Shown here: positions 33,788 through 45,815 of the stretch, piece after piece
Position numbering within the stretch: position 1 is the stretch's first letter
How the letters are laid out: each line of letters begins with the position of its first letter
Source of the DNA: Dermatemys mawii
Taxonomy: Eukaryota > Chordata > Testudines > Dermatemydidae
Direction of reading: 5' to 3'
Assembly: GCA_007922305.1 (NCBI GenBank)
Contig: ML677374.1
Coordinates: 7,673,619 to 7,737,618 of the forward strand
Length of the DNA stretch: 64,000 nucleotides
Notes under the pieces: model-generated
Told to the model about the DNA's origin: nothing
The model's input: only the letters and a program-made list of their open reading frames with translations
The model's database searches: none
Program-made: the position numbers and the translations under genes

Positions 33788-33789
33788 AC

Positions 33790-33847
<58 letters not shown>
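33788..33847 (+). repeat. (CA)n microsatellite with CACATA units at its start
   Basis: About 60 bases of alternating CA, beginning with several CATACA interruptions. Confidence 0.96.
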
Positions 33848-33849
<2 letters not shown>

Positions 33850-34154
33850 CTCTATAATCTCAGCAAGAATTATGGCCTAGGGAGACCAGCACTAATTTTA
33901 GTATCAGATTTATTATGCAGCAGGGAGCAGGAATCAGTGAGGCCCAGCTCCCTTTCCTAATAGGCAGAACTAGATCATGCTCCAGGAAAGCTCTACTGAA
34001 GAACAGCTTAGGCCTAGCGAAAACAAAGCCCATAGGAATCCCCTGAAGCTCAACATGTGGTGTTCCTAGGAGGCCCAATGAAAAGCAATGGATGCCAAAG
34101 CACATGACTTAAAACTCCCAGCATGCAGACAGAGGAAGAACAAAGTAGGAAGGC

Positions 34155-34245
34155 ATGACAATCCAGTCACTACAGCCCTAGGCTGGAATCTGGGAGACCT
34201 GGGTTTAACTCCCTGCTCTGCTTCTTACGCGATCTTTGGCAAGTC
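34155..34245 (+). repeat. MIR-like SINE fragment
   Basis: GACCTGGGTTTAACTCCCTG, CTGCTCTGCTTCTTACGCG and GGCAAGTCACTCAAGG: head and core in plus orientation, abutting the next repeat. Confidence 0.65.
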
Positions 34246-34580
34246 ACTCAAGGTATGTCTATGCTGCATTGGAAACCCAGGTCTCCAGGTCCTGGGCTTG
34301 TGCACCCGGAAGTCCATGCCCACACTTGAGCCTCCACACCGCATGGTTAATGGGGTGGACAGTTGCTGGAGCCAGGCCTCACAGCAATGCCAATACGTCC
34401 TCACTACGCTAGCTGAGGCTGCGTCCACATTGTGAAGTGACTGAGCTTGGACCAGACTGCCAGTGGGATTCGGACTCCAACCAGCTCACCCTCCAGTGGG
34501 ATCTTAGGTCCCAGTGCTTGCTGAGCCATACGGGTGGTGTGTGGACAGCAGGGGGACTTGGGCTCACAGCTTAGTATGCT
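34246..34580. mobile_element. Probable DNA-transposon-derived repeat, ends unresolved
   Basis: Begins GGTATGTCTATGCTGCATTG, a start typical of hAT-like turtle elements (AGGTATGTCTACACTGC). The GC-rich interior has GCTAGCTGAGGCTGCGTCCA. No matching right terminus found. Confidence 0.4.
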
Positions 34581-35114
34581 ATATAATCATATTGTAATGG
34601 TCCTCACGCGGGGTCTGGTTGGGGAGAGTGGCCTAGTGGTCATGACCACAACATCTAACTGCCTGGGCCAGCACACTCCACTGTGCTCTGATCCAGGACA
34701 CTTTCGGCTACCAGTGGTCTGGCAACCAAAGCTGTTTAAGGCTCTCCTCCCTGGACCACTTCCTCTCGCCTTCCCCCTTGATCAGCTTAGTCCAAGGCTT
34801 TACCCCTGTTGGGTAAGTCCGAACCAAATAAGTAAGAGGGGGTTACCAGGCTTCACTGGTTGGGGAGGGAGTGATATTTCTGTCTCTGGGGTGGGTCCTC
34901 CCGTCATTTAGGCTTCACTGGGCTGCTGGCACTGGCGTCTGCGTACCTCCAGTTCTCTGCCACCCAAAAGAGCTAATTCCCTGCCCTTTAATTCCTCCCT
35001 CAGAAAGAGCATTTGCTGCAGGTGGGGCAGGGCAGGCTGAGCCCAAAATAATCCCTTAACTCTTTGTTGCCCAGTGTGGGGTTTGTACACCCCATCACTC
35101 ATACCTTCAGTCTC

Positions 35115-35340
35115 CCTATACCTCAATCCCCAATCTGTAACAGGGGGAGAACACTTTTACCCCACCTAACTCACAGGGGCGTTGTGAGGATAAATACGTT
35201 AAAAGATTGCGAGGTGCTCAGAACTACAGTAATAGTGGCCATAAAAGTTATTTTTACAGGTAAGTAATCAGAGACAGAGATTGTGACACGTCCGAGGTTC
35301 TAGGAAAAAAGCCTAAGAGTCTTGACTCCTATAACCTGCC
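35115..35340 (+). repeat. MIR-like SINE, 3' half
   Basis: CCAATCTGTAACAGGGGGAG, ACTCACAGGGGCGTTGTGAG, GATAAATACGTTAAAAGATT and GGTGCTCAGAACTACAGTAA follow the MIR 3' order. Confidence 0.7.
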
Positions 35341-36240
35341 TGGAATGACTGGCTTGCTATAAAACAATATGCTGCATGCTACAAAGTAGACAAGAAATTT
35401 CCTTAGTTCACATGTTTACCAGAATCACGTGCTAAACAACAAACCCCATGTCTCATTAACTCATTATGACTTTAGCCCACTATACCTCTCTTGCCCTTTC
35501 CACTCACCCTCCAGAAAATATAGTAATTTAAGAACTGCTAAGTGTTCCTTTGTATTTATCACTGTCCTCATTTGCTCTGATCACGTTACTATTAAAAAGG
35601 CCAGTTTTATGGTAGCCTCATGCACTGAGGAGGCATCAGATGGGTCTGCTCTAGAGAATCAGTTTCTTTGCACATTTATGAACCTTGTCCCTTGAGCATG
35701 TTTCTATAAGTGAAACATTTTAGCTTTTGGCATGCCTCTCCCCTATTACTCCTCTTCTTCCCGGCCCCCGGTCTAAATGCTTCAAGCGTCATTCTTAAGC
35801 AAATTCAAACGCAGACTGAAACCTGGGCATGTCAGAAAATACCATTTTTCACAAGCCTGTAGTAGAAACAAACATTCTGCAGAGGTTTTGCACCAACAAT
35901 GAATCAAATTGCTCTCTCAACTCCCCACAAGACCCACTGAGACAATTTTAAGGCAACCCTTAACAGAAAGTTCAAGTCTCTTTGTGGAGAATGAAGGGAA
36001 GGTATCTACAAATACTGAACAAAAAGGCAAAGGAAACCCCAGTGGTCATCACACTACCAGTATTTCTGCTTCTCAGCCCCTTTTGACCAAAAAGAAGTCC
36101 CAGAACACACACACATACACAGCTGAGCAATCTCTGAGGTACGTGATTAATAGACAGGGAAATTACATAAAGTGGCAATTAAGGTTTTAGAATCACCCGT
36201 TTCCAAAATGAGAAATATTTTGGCCACGTTTCATGTGAGA
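35341..36240. other. Intronic sequence, no gene recognised
   Basis: No exon, RNA gene or clear repeat. Confidence 0.5.
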
Positions 36241-36242
36241 AT

Positions 36243-36350
36243 CTCAAAGTACTTGGCAAGCACTAAACTTCCAGGCCTGACAATATAGACACCTCTGTGC
36301 CCCCAGTTTTCCCATCTGTGAAAGGGGGATAACTACTGTCTCTCTTGCTT
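36243..36350 (+). repeat. MIR-like SINE fragment
   Basis: CCCCCAGTTTTCCCATCTGT followed by GAAAGGGGGATAACTACTGT. Confidence 0.6.
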
Positions 36351-38230
36351 GCACACAGAGAGATTAAGAATAAGATTTTTCAAAACACACCCTAAGGAAC
36401 TTAAATGTTTTTGTCTCAGAGGTAACAACACTGGAGTTGTATTACAAGATCGAGCCCTGGTTATACCTAGGGTTTCCATGACTGTGAAGAATTACACATC
36501 CAAACTTTCCCAGGGCAGGCAAGGCCTAAAAGCTTTCTGAAAAAATAGGTGAGAGTTTAGAGTCCAAGACTACCACATGAGCAACTTAAATACACATCTA
36601 GGCAATACTTGTACTGAGTGCAAGGACCAGCAAATAGTTACATACAAATAGTTGCAGTGTACGGGCAAGATATCCAAACCATTAGCTAGTACTGAGTATC
36701 TTAGACCTTTAACCCTGCCAGCCACCAGGAAGAACCTGTGCATACACTCAAAGAGCTTCCTCCCCACAAAGGAGCATCTTTTATCTGCCTAATCTACACT
36801 GGTGGCCAAACTATGCAAGCTAGGACTTGCTCTCGACTCTGTTCCACTTGAAGGAGTGCTTGGTGTGCGTATATATCTGCCTGGATTCCAATGATCCCTA
36901 GTTCTAGGGAAAGGAAGACAAACAGATGCTGTTGGTCCTCCTCTCATTTGGAATAAACTTAAAACATTTCAAGGAAACGAAGGGAGACATCCACAACAGC
37001 AGAAAAATTGCACCTGCCAAAGATATTTAAGAGCATTATGAAAAAGCAAAATTTCCTTTGATCGTCTCTGCATAAGATGTTTACACTGCAAACCAAGTTC
37101 CTTGAATTGTGAATAGGACCCAGTAAGGATACATACATTTTGCTTTGCCATCATTTTGTAATTATTTGCCTCATTTTTATTTTACTTTCTACACATTACA
37201 AGAGATCTGTAACGTGTGGCATCAGCTAAATAAAGTTCTATGCATATTCTCTGCAGTATCAGGTACTCAGATATCACAGCAAGAGAGGCCATAAAAGCAT
37301 CTAAGATTGATCACCACAGTTTATATCTTTAATTCAAGTTCCCATAAAGTCTTAGGTTCTTTAGCATTAAAGGCTTTGGATGGGGTAACCGCTCATTGAT
37401 TTCTTTTTTGGAAGCATTTTTTTCAATACATGTAAGATTGAGGGGGAAAAGAAAGTAACTACTGGAGACACCTGTCAAACAGATTCAGAGATCTAAGCTG
37501 ACTTTTAATTAATTGTAACTCCAATGAAATCAAAGCCACAGTCACAAAACTTTGGGGGAATCTTCGCTATAAAGGACTTTCAGCTAGCCTTTTACTTCAT
37601 GTGGAGAATTAATGGCATTGCTGATTTGGCTAAAGAAAAGACCCATTATACAAGATGACAACTGCTCCTTGGTAAATAACTTGCTGGGCTCAATGCACCA
37701 CTGTAGTAACCTCCCGCTTTGATCACAGTTCATGAAACTAATTGAGTCAAGAATTAAAAACATAAATGCCATGGCAAGAAAGTCTCTCTCACTCACTCCC
37801 ACCACCACCACTCGTCCACCCATCAGAATCTTGGACTGACTATGCCAGGAAATCCCCACTCTGATACCCAAAAAGGAAGCTAGGACAAACAACTATGATG
37901 TAATCGGCATCCAGTGCTCTGTGCATCACTGCAGAAGTACATCAAGATACCCAAACTCAGGCCGGCTAGAATAAAACTGCATAAAAACAGGACAGACGAC
38001 AGTCACCCTCTCCTACAGAATATGGAGATGACAAGGCACCATGCAGTGAAAGTGCCGTGGTCCTGCTGGACAAGGGAAAAAGCTGGACTTCAGAAGTCAG
38101 CCTCTGTGGATATGGGGGGAGAAGGCGTGGCCCCTTGTGGCACACAGCCCAGTTCAATGGGGGCATAGGATGGTCACAGAACCCAGCACCACTTGGAAAG
38201 GAGGAAGCATGCTCTCTCTCTAGCACTCAC
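36351..38230. other. Intronic sequence, no gene recognised
   Basis: Mostly AT-rich and without recognised repeats. About 36780-37560 looks single-copy and could hold conserved non-coding sequence, but this cannot be judged without alignment. Confidence 0.45.
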
Positions 38231-38232
38231 CT

Positions 38233-38460
38233 TAGGGTACGTCTAACCTGCAGTCACACTATAGACATATACAAGATAGCTTTAACCTAGCTAGCTTGGA
38301 TACTGGAGCAATAAGGGGCTTCATGGACTTCTGTATAAGTTTGCCCATCACTCTGGGTAATTACCATGCTAGCCCGTGCTGAAGACCCTGCTGCTGTGGC
38401 TTCACTGCTCTGGTACCCAAACTAGCCAGATTACAGCTAGCACAGGTATGGCGACAGTGC
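38233..38460. mobile_element. Probable DNA-transposon-derived repeat, ends unresolved
   Basis: Begins TTAGGGTACGTCTAACCTGC, similar to turtle hAT-like termini (AGGGTACGTCTACACTGC), and contains CTAGCTAGCTTGGATACTGG and GCTAGCCCGTGCTGAAG. No right inverted end seen before 38460, where the next element's target duplication starts. Confidence 0.45.
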
Positions 38461-38468
38461 CCCATGAC

Positions 38469-38611
38469 CACTGTTCCCTCTAAGCTGTGCACATGTGCAT
38501 GTGCACACATATCCTAAACCCTGCGCACAGGGCAAAACACCGCGTGCACAAAAATTTGCACAGAAGAATTTTTTTGCGCACACGACCTGTCAAAAATTAG
38601 AGGGAACATTG
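38469..38611. mobile_element. hAT-like miniature element (TGTTCCCTCTAA family) with perfect 8-bp target duplication
   Basis: Ends CACTGTTCCCTCTAA and TTAGAGGGAACATTG are inverted repeats. It is flanked by identical CCCATGAC at 38461-38468 and 38612-38619. The interior is rich in GTGCACA/TGCACAC-type motifs. 143 bp, no coding capacity. It serves as the reference copy for 19798-20001. Confidence 0.92.
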
Positions 38612-39129
38612 CCCATGACTTCAGTGTAAACATTTTCCCCCGGCATGGTTACTCAGGTCGGGTACTGGATTTGTCCCCATGTCACAATGCCCAACTTCAG
38701 TTCTTCTCCCCCACCCTTCCACTGGTGCAAACCCATCTCCCCAGTCTCTGCACTAGCTTGTAAGTATCATGTGACAAGCTTAGCCATAACTCATACCACA
38801 AACTACCTTTCACACTGCTCTGGTCTACCCTACCCTTATCTAATTTCCCCATCCCTACTTCTCACTACCGCTGCAGCCGTTCAGAAACCCAGTCATACTA
38901 CCAACCTCATGATTCCAGCAGTTACAACTCTCAGCCCAACACAACACCAGCAACAGTTCTGGCCCCATGCATAAATGTTTTGGGTTTTTTTTAAACTGAG
39001 TATTGCAATCAATTCAGCACCATAGTAAAGACAGAAATAGCTTAAGCTTGGTGCAGTTTTCTTTAATGCGTTTCCTGTCCATTGCTCATGGACACAGGAC
39101 CTCCCCATAATTATGGACTATATCAAACA

Positions 39130-39245
39130 TACAATACAGATAAAGGCAGAACAGGCTAGAACACAACTGGCATTCAAGAGATCAGAGTTCTATTCCCAGC
39201 TACGCCCTGCGACCCTGAGCAAGACACTTGGGCTTAGATCTTCAA
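39130..39245 (+). repeat. MIR-like SINE fragment
   Basis: AGATCAGAGTTCTATTCCCA, GCTACGCCCTGCGACCCTGA and GCAAGACACTTGGGCTTAGA: head and core in plus orientation. Confidence 0.6.
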
Positions 39246-41340
39246 AGATATTTAGACTCCTAACTGCCTCCATGCCCATTTCCCTGCCAATCTTTTGCCT
39301 TTGGGACAAGGATGGTCTCTTACTATGTGTCTGTATGATATAATAGGGCCTGATCTTAGTTGGGACCTCCATATGCTACTAGAATATAGTTAAATAGAAC
39401 TTCCCCCCCCACTGAGTGCTAAGCCCTCTAGAGAATCCCAGGGTCAAGACATTATTGTTCCTCAGCAGACAGTGCAGCCGACGCCCTCAAACCCACCAAA
39501 GAGCTTCTCACAAAGCACAACTTGCACCGTGTACAACTTTCAATTCCATTTTGTTTTTCCTTCCTTTCCTGACTTCTCCATGTGCGTAGTATAGTTAGGG
39601 ACTTTGGAGTATCTGCTCCGCCCATCCCCAGAAGTGGCAGCGTTTCATTAGCAAGGATAGCACTTCCTCGATTAAGCAGCAGCACTTCGGAATCCTCCTG
39701 CACAAGACAGGCTCTATAAATGGCGGATAATAATAGGAGCATGCTGTTGTTACATACCACAGATTCAGGATGGAGGAGAGACAAGTGGTTCGTCACAGGC
39801 CCATGCCCAAAAGGCAAGCTGCATGATAGCATACTGTGCCTGAAAGGGGCTTATTCTCACCAGAACTTTCAATTCTTTTAGCAAGCGCAACAGAGAAACT
39901 GCTAACGATGTGTTCCCCACCACTACCCTCTCCAGCACTGGCCTATTCCGCTAGTGTGACCAATGAAAAACACATTTGTTATTGCTAAGGATTTTAAACC
40001 GACAAGCTTTTTCAACAAAGCAGGTCCCGGACTGAGAGAAAGCTCAGTTTGGTTGATTTCCTTTAACCTCTTTGCACAGTTATACATGGTCTGAAATTGT
40101 CCTTCGGGAAGTTTCCGAAAAACTAAATATTTATATAGCAATTGTTACAAAGTCTTCTAATAGTTCTCTATTTAAGAGGCACTCTGTGCTTCCGCATTTA
40201 AAGAGCTGAAAAAAATCTGTCAGGCCTTTTAGTGTGGATATGGAACTGGGATTTTCAGAGCTTCTTTTTATGTCATGTCCCTCCATCCTCCTCTCTGATG
40301 CAGAATTGACCCATGGAACAAACTCAAGCTAAAACAGGTAGTTGGGATATAAAACATAGATGGGAAAATGCCTATTGATTTTGTGATCAAAGCTATTGAA
40401 GGAGGCGGGGAATCTTATTAGCAAGCCTAAGAGGGGGCAGCTGAAGGGAGTTGTCCAAGATTTTGTGCTTCAATCAACCAAAAGCCTTAAGTAAAGAACG
40501 CAAACCTTCCTATCAGTACACTCTGCTGCGACTCACAAAGCCGGGATCCAGACCAGAATTCTGCTCAAGTTCTGCGGCATTTGGATCCAGAAGAGAAAAC
40601 AAGGTCAGTCCCATCTCTGCTCCTTCACACACAGAGAAAAACAAACCTGGCAAACCTTCACAACTTTAAATCATGGCAAATACTTAATTCACTAGGTATT
40701 AGTCTCTGCTGCCCCCATGCCATTTTCCCTCCCACCTGCCTGGTCCCCTCATTACCGTCACTCAGCATCAGTTTTTGCTACAGTAGTTTTCTTGGACCTT
40801 TGCCCCTTCAGTCAGCTTGAAGCCTCTTCCCTGTTGTACACAGGAGTCTTTGGGAAATTAATGCAAGTCTTTGGTTGGGGGATGGAGAGGGTCGATGAGT
40901 TCTAGCTCTGTTATTCCACCCCTTCCTTCCCCTCCACCCCCATCCCTGCCTATACACACACAACCCAATATCCTGCAAACACTGACTTACATTTAACTTT
41001 ATGCACTAAGTTCTACAGGACTATTCAGAGACAGTGAAGCTAAGCATGTGCACAAATCTTTATAGGATCAGGGCCTTGCTTTGTAATTTGTTTGCAAAGC
41101 ATAGTCTTACATAAAAATGAAAGCTACTGGACTGCAACAATGCAGCCACGTGTAGATATCTAGAAAAGACCAACAACACGGAGCAAGATAGAAGTGATTC
41201 AGTACATTCTTGAAACTCTCTCTACAATCCAGAAAAATACAAGAGCCCAGGAGAGAGGGGAAGCAGTGAAACCCCAGGGTTTGAAGTGAATTTATCGATA
41301 TTGTATATCGATTGGATTAAAGGGACATGGTCTACTTGAG
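39246..41340. other. Intronic sequence, no gene recognised
   Basis: No exon or RNA gene. A few C runs (39404-39411, 40927-40940) and unassigned moderate-GC stretches. Confidence 0.5.
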
Positions 41341-41344
41341 AATT

Positions 41345-41455
41345 TGTACTGCAATAGTACATTGGAGACCTCAGTCAGGCTGCACCTAGGCACTGTACAT
41401 ATATTGTAATATAACACACACTGCCCCAAACAGCTTACATTCCCAAATGCCAATC
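41345..41455 (-). repeat. MIR-like SINE tail fragment
   Basis: Plus strand reads GCTGCACCTAGGCACTGTAC then TGCCCCAAACAGCTTACATT. Confidence 0.6.
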
Positions 41456-41535
41456 CCTGCAAACAAGATAAGCATGTGTCTCATTTCAACCAAATGAATA
41501 GTCCCATTGAAATCAATGGAACTACTCAAGCGATT
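41455..41535. repeat. Degenerate fold-back repeat
   Basis: ATAGTCCCATTGAAATCAAT followed by GGAACTACTCAAG: the two halves are near-complementary around TTGAAATCAA. Confidence 0.55.
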
Positions 41536-41589
41536 AAAGTGTGCTGCCTGTCATGCTGACCACTATTGTTTCCTTGTTTCCTTACACTC

Positions 41590-41730
41590 CCCCATCTGCC
41601 TGTACCCATTTCTTGTCTCACACTTGGATTGGAAGCCCTTTGGGGCAGGAACTCTCTCTGAGTTCTGTGTTTGTACAGTGCTTAGCACAACAGCATGTGT
41701 CTGCAGGACTGGAGGCTAAAAGAGAACCTA
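41590..41730 (+). repeat. MIR-like SINE, 3' tail
   Basis: ATTGGAAGCCCTTTGGGGCA, GGAACTCTCTCTGAGTTCTG and TTTGTACAGTGCTTAGCACA: well preserved tail in plus orientation. Confidence 0.75.
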
Positions 41731-42280
41731 GCCAATTATTTTAAAAAATTAAAAGAAGCATCAGATACCACATCTACCCCTGCATCAGACTACTAGTTGT
41801 TGCAGTTTTATAACACCACGTCTCCGCCTCCACAAACATCTCTCTCTGGGTGAGACCCACAGAAAACAAGTGAAATTGATTGCAACTTTACAAAAGAAGT
41901 CACGAAACTGACTACACCCAAAGTACTGTCAACTGCACAAAGTAAGCTTCTAATGCCTGTTCTAGGCTCCCCAGTTCAACAAATCCATTCAAGAGTGCTC
42001 TTTAAATCCACACCGATTCATCAAAGTATTTATGCACTTGCTTGAGAGAGATTTAAATGGGATTTATGCATGTGCTCAATTTCTTTGCTAAATAGGGACG
42101 GACTACTGATTTAGGGCCATAGCAATCTTAGTAGTTACTTGTAACAACAGCAGGTAAAGCATTTTCAGACAGAAGTGTGATTTTCTAAGCTGGTGGACTG
42201 TTTAAGTATCTTCTCTCCCCATACTAGATGACCCAGAATACCTTTTACTTAAGAGCAGTAAAAGCTGAAATATAGTAACA
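41731..42280. other. Intronic sequence, no gene recognised
   Basis: Nothing recognised. Confidence 0.5.
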
Positions 42281-42285
42281 ACATA

Positions 42286-42289
42286 ATAA

Positions 42290-42332
<43 letters not shown>

Positions 42333-42334
42333 AA
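42286..42334 (+). repeat. (AAAT)n microsatellite
   Basis: About twelve AAAT units, almost perfect. Confidence 0.95.
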
Positions 42335-42929
42335 TATTATGAACTGAAAGGGCATCTAGATATATATTAATGGGGCAGAGGGCTTGCTTTTTTCCCCTTC
42401 AACATATACCTCTATCTTGCACATATACTTCATTTTGTTTTTTCAATAACTTTCCTCTAAAAAAAAGTCAAATTCCCCTAATGTCTCGGATTTCACAACA
42501 TTTGGGAGAAAATCACCGGCGTCAACAGCCAAAAAAAAAAATTTACAAAATCCATTACATTAACTGGCCTGTCATTGGCAGTGACAAATAAATGAATTTG
42601 ATGGTTATAAATCAGTCCTTACTGGATCTACCCCTGGGCTGAAAAAGGCTGAGCTCTTTGCAGACAACACGTAGTCAATTTAGAGAGAGAGCGAAACATG
42701 CCAGGGTATTGGCCACTCTGCTTCTCTTCACCTCTCCTTTCTCCGCACCCTGCCCCCAACTCACCCTCACCACGGGTTGGTACAGGAAAAAAAGTGCCTT
42801 GGAAGAAACTCTGGAAAAAAAAAAAAAAAAGTACAGAAAAGGGCAGAAAAGGAAAAAAACCCACCTAAAAGGGACCCAGTCCAGTCATCTCCCATTAGTT
42901 AACATAAGTACATTGTCATCACCACCACA

Positions 42930-43025
42930 ACTAGGAGCCCTAGGCATAGAGCTCGTTGTGTTAGGCGCTGTACAAACAGAATAAAAAGCCAGTCCCTGCT
43001 CCCAAGACTTTACAATCCCACCAAA
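42930..43025 (-). repeat. MIR-like SINE tail fragment
   Basis: Plus strand reads CTCGTTGTGTTAGGCGCTGT, ACAAACAGAATAAAAAGCCA and GTCCCTGCTCCCAAGACTTT. Confidence 0.75.
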
Positions 43026-43259
43026 CACAAAAGACATCCCTAGGCAATGGTAACAGGGAGACATCGATTATACCCAAATTCACAACAGTCTCTGGGTATT
43101 ACAGACAATTGGATGTTTTACCTTGTTCCTGGAGAGAAGAAAAATGTTCATTTCTCAAAACAAAGCCAGTCACACGCCCAGCTCAAAAACCGTATCCTTG
43201 ATAAAGCTCAGGACATTTTGCTGAATGTAAAACTGCAACATGGATTGCTCAGTGAACTA

Positions 43260-43385
43260 AGGAGCATGACTGATGCTGCATCCTGGATGGGTCATCAGCT
43301 GCTGAATTTGAACCTGGGACTTCTACATCTTAAAACATGAGCTTCAACTGCCTGAGCTAAAAGCCAAAAGATCTAGCTCTGTCAG
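43260..43385 (-). repeat. tRNA-derived SINE fragment
   Basis: On the minus strand there is an A-box-like TAGCTCAGGCAGTTGAAG (about 43362-43345) and, about 35 bases on, a B-box-like CAGGTTCAAATTC (about 43317-43305). This is the spacing of a tRNA-headed SINE promoter. The tail family is not clear. Too diverged to be a tRNA gene. Confidence 0.6.
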
Positions 43386-43424
43386 ACAAGGCTGTAGCAG
43401 ACTCATCCACTGCTGTATGTGGGC

Positions 43425-44080
43425 CAGGGGTGGGCAAATTATGGCCCGTGGGCCAGATCTTACCCACCAACTATTCTAATCTGTCCTTTGATCTCCCGCT
43501 GGGGAGTGGAGTCTGAGGCTTGCCATGCTACAGCACTCCGCTAAGGAGCAGAGTCGGGGGGTTGCTCAACGTGGCTCCCGGAAACAGCAGCCTGGGCCCC
43601 CTCTGGCTCCTATGCGTAAGGGCAGCCAGAGGGTTCCACTCTGCATGTCTACAGCTACCACTTGGGCCGCATGCAGAGCTGCCTGGCCGTGCCTCCACAT
43701 AGGAGCCTGGGAAGGGATATCTGCTTCTGGGAGCTGCTTGAGATAAGCACTGCTCGGAGCCTGCACCCCTGAGCCTCTCCCCACACCCCAACCGCCTGCC
43801 CCAGCCCTATCACCCTCCTGCCCTCTGAACCCCTTGATCCCAATCCGGAGCACCCTCATGGACCCCAAACACCTCATCTCGAGTCCAGAATCCGCACCCC
43901 CAGCCAAATTCCGCAACACTTCCTGCAAGCCAAGCCCCTGGCCCAGCCCTGAACGTTTTGTCCCCAACCCCACCCCAGTGCCCTCAGCCCTCGCCCTCAC
44001 CCTCCCCTGCACCCCACTCCTCTGCCCCAGCTTGGAGCCCGCTCGCACACCTTGGACTCCTACCAGGAATAACCATCAAA
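43425..44080. mobile_element. Probable hAT-like element with C-rich internal repeats
   Basis: Begins CAGGGGTGGGCAAATTATGG then CCCGTGGGCC, a left terminus I know from abundant turtle hAT-like elements. From about 43760 to 44040 it is C-rich with irregular repeats of the type CCCCAGCC, CACCCTCCTGCCC and GAACCCCTTGATCCC. The matching right terminus (GCCCACCCCTG) is not seen. Long open frames on both strands here are caused by the biased composition. Confidence 0.6.
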
Positions 44081-44689
44081 TGCTTGGCTCTCATAATGCC
44101 TCTGGAAGGTGAATGCTTTGTAAGAAGACAGACAGTACAGCTCGGACTTACACAGCTGTCCAAGGGACTTAGACACCTGATTTCCATTAAAATTAAAGGG
44201 AAGTGGGCATCCAAATCTCCTAGACAGCTTTGACAATCTAGCCTGTATATTTCTTCTGGCAGGACATGCTCCCTACTTTTCACTAGTAAATATATTGAAG
44301 TTTAATAATGCATGATCCAAATGAAAGGGAAAGCTACAAAATTCTGCTTTTCAATCAGAATGCAGGGTGTGTGGTTACACACTTACGTTCCACTTGCCCA
44401 GACAGCGATCTGCCTGCTTACATGGCTAGATGGGAAACTACCTACTTACACAAAACCCTCTACGCCCATTTGCACACGGAAATTCAAAGCAAGAAGTTAG
44501 CTGACAATCTGTCCACTGACTACCATCCGAGGTTGAAATAAGGTTCGCTCACATTACTTTTAATAAAGAAACATTTATACCCAACGCTCTCTTAAAAGCT
44601 TGGAAGCATGGCGTGTCCAGACAAACACACAAAATCCTCTCCAGTCAAAATCTTTTCACTGTTTAGAGACTGGACTGTCATCTGGGATG

Positions 44690-44895
44690 ATGTGTCCAGG
44701 TCATTTGAGGATGGCATTATTTAGTTTGAAATACAATGCTGAAAATGTAACGACCTCCACTCTGGGTTGACAACAGGCGCAGAACCCAGGATATTCAGCA
44801 CCAAGAACGTAGGCCTCTACCGTTTGAGATAAAGGAGTAACTCTACTAGTTGGCAGCAACAGTAGGCTTGTCCTGTGTGTGTAGACCATCTACTG
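44690..44895 (-). repeat. tRNA-derived SINE
   Basis: On the minus strand there is an A-box-like TATCTCAAACGGTAGAGGCC (about 44832-44813), then a B-box-like GGGTTCTGCGCC (about 44789-44778). The downstream part reads toward lower coordinates. Same general design as 43260-43385 but a distinct copy. Confidence 0.6.
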
Positions 44896-45244
44896 GAGAA
44901 AAACATATACTTTTAGGTCAGCAGGTTACACTTCCCTATGGCGAGTGGTTTGATCTACTCAGGGATAGGGCTATTCATAACAACAAGCACTGGACCCTAG
45001 GGCCTGATCCAGTGAACACTTGGGCACATGTCGGTGAGGCTACGGATGGCAGTCCTGTTATCAAGCTTCCACTGGAAACTTGTCTGCCTCTTTTTCATAC
45101 AACACTTTACACATTTTCCAAGAGAGACAAAGAAGGACCCAGACACTGGAAAACACAGAAGAAGAAAATTAAATTGGATAGTTATCTGATCCCTCACCAC
45201 CGAAAAAAAGTGAAGTAATATCTGCATATGTGTAGACACACACA

Positions 45245-45815
45245 CAGTTTATTCCTGTTTATCTGAATAGCACAAGGGATGCAGATTTTATTCGGATAAA
45301 CAGGCATCTGGATAATCAAGAGGGCGTCGAACATGCTCTGCCTTTCAATCAGAAACAGCTGGACTTCACTGCTGTCACTATACATGTGCAGCAACAGCAA
45401 GGCAACAGACGCCCTAGCGCCCAGGCTCCTCTTGCAGCTGCTCAGCTACTGGTGCACGCCCCAGCACTGGCTCTTGCACGCTTCCCAGGGAGCACGGAAG
45501 CCCTGCTGAAAATGGAGCTGGGCATCTCAGTGCTGCAGTCCCCAGGGCACTCGGGGGGCCACTGCAGCAACCGGAGCCCAAAACAGGACACGAAACAGAG
45601 CAAGAGGTAAGGTGTGGGCAGCGGATGTGCATGCAGCAACTGGGCACAGGTGTCAGGGAATTGCACGCTGACAGCTGGGCAGGGTGGCAAACTGAGGGAG
45701 GTAGCACACAAGCATTTGTTTTGTGGACAGATCTGTCAGGGAACAAGGAAGAGATTCGGATAATGTGGCCATTGGGATAACAGAGTTTTGAACAAACGGG
45801 AGCACACTGTATATA
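45245..45815. mobile_element. Possible pogo/Tigger-like DNA transposon remnant
   Basis: Near the left end are CAGTTTATTCCTGTTTATCT and TTATTCGGATAAACAGG. Near the right end are GATTCGGATAATGTGG, ATTGGGATAACAGAG and GAACAAACGGGAGCACACTG. Repeated CGGATAA-type motifs near both ends, and CAG...CTG termini, are typical of Tigger-like elements. The interior at 45400-45640 is GC-rich with no transposase recognised. Confidence 0.45.

Noticed and set aside
43425..44080. Long overlapping open frames on both strands (up to 160 codons)
   Set aside because: Composition is C-rich and repetitive inside a transposon-like repeat; no domain, start context or codon pattern supports a gene.
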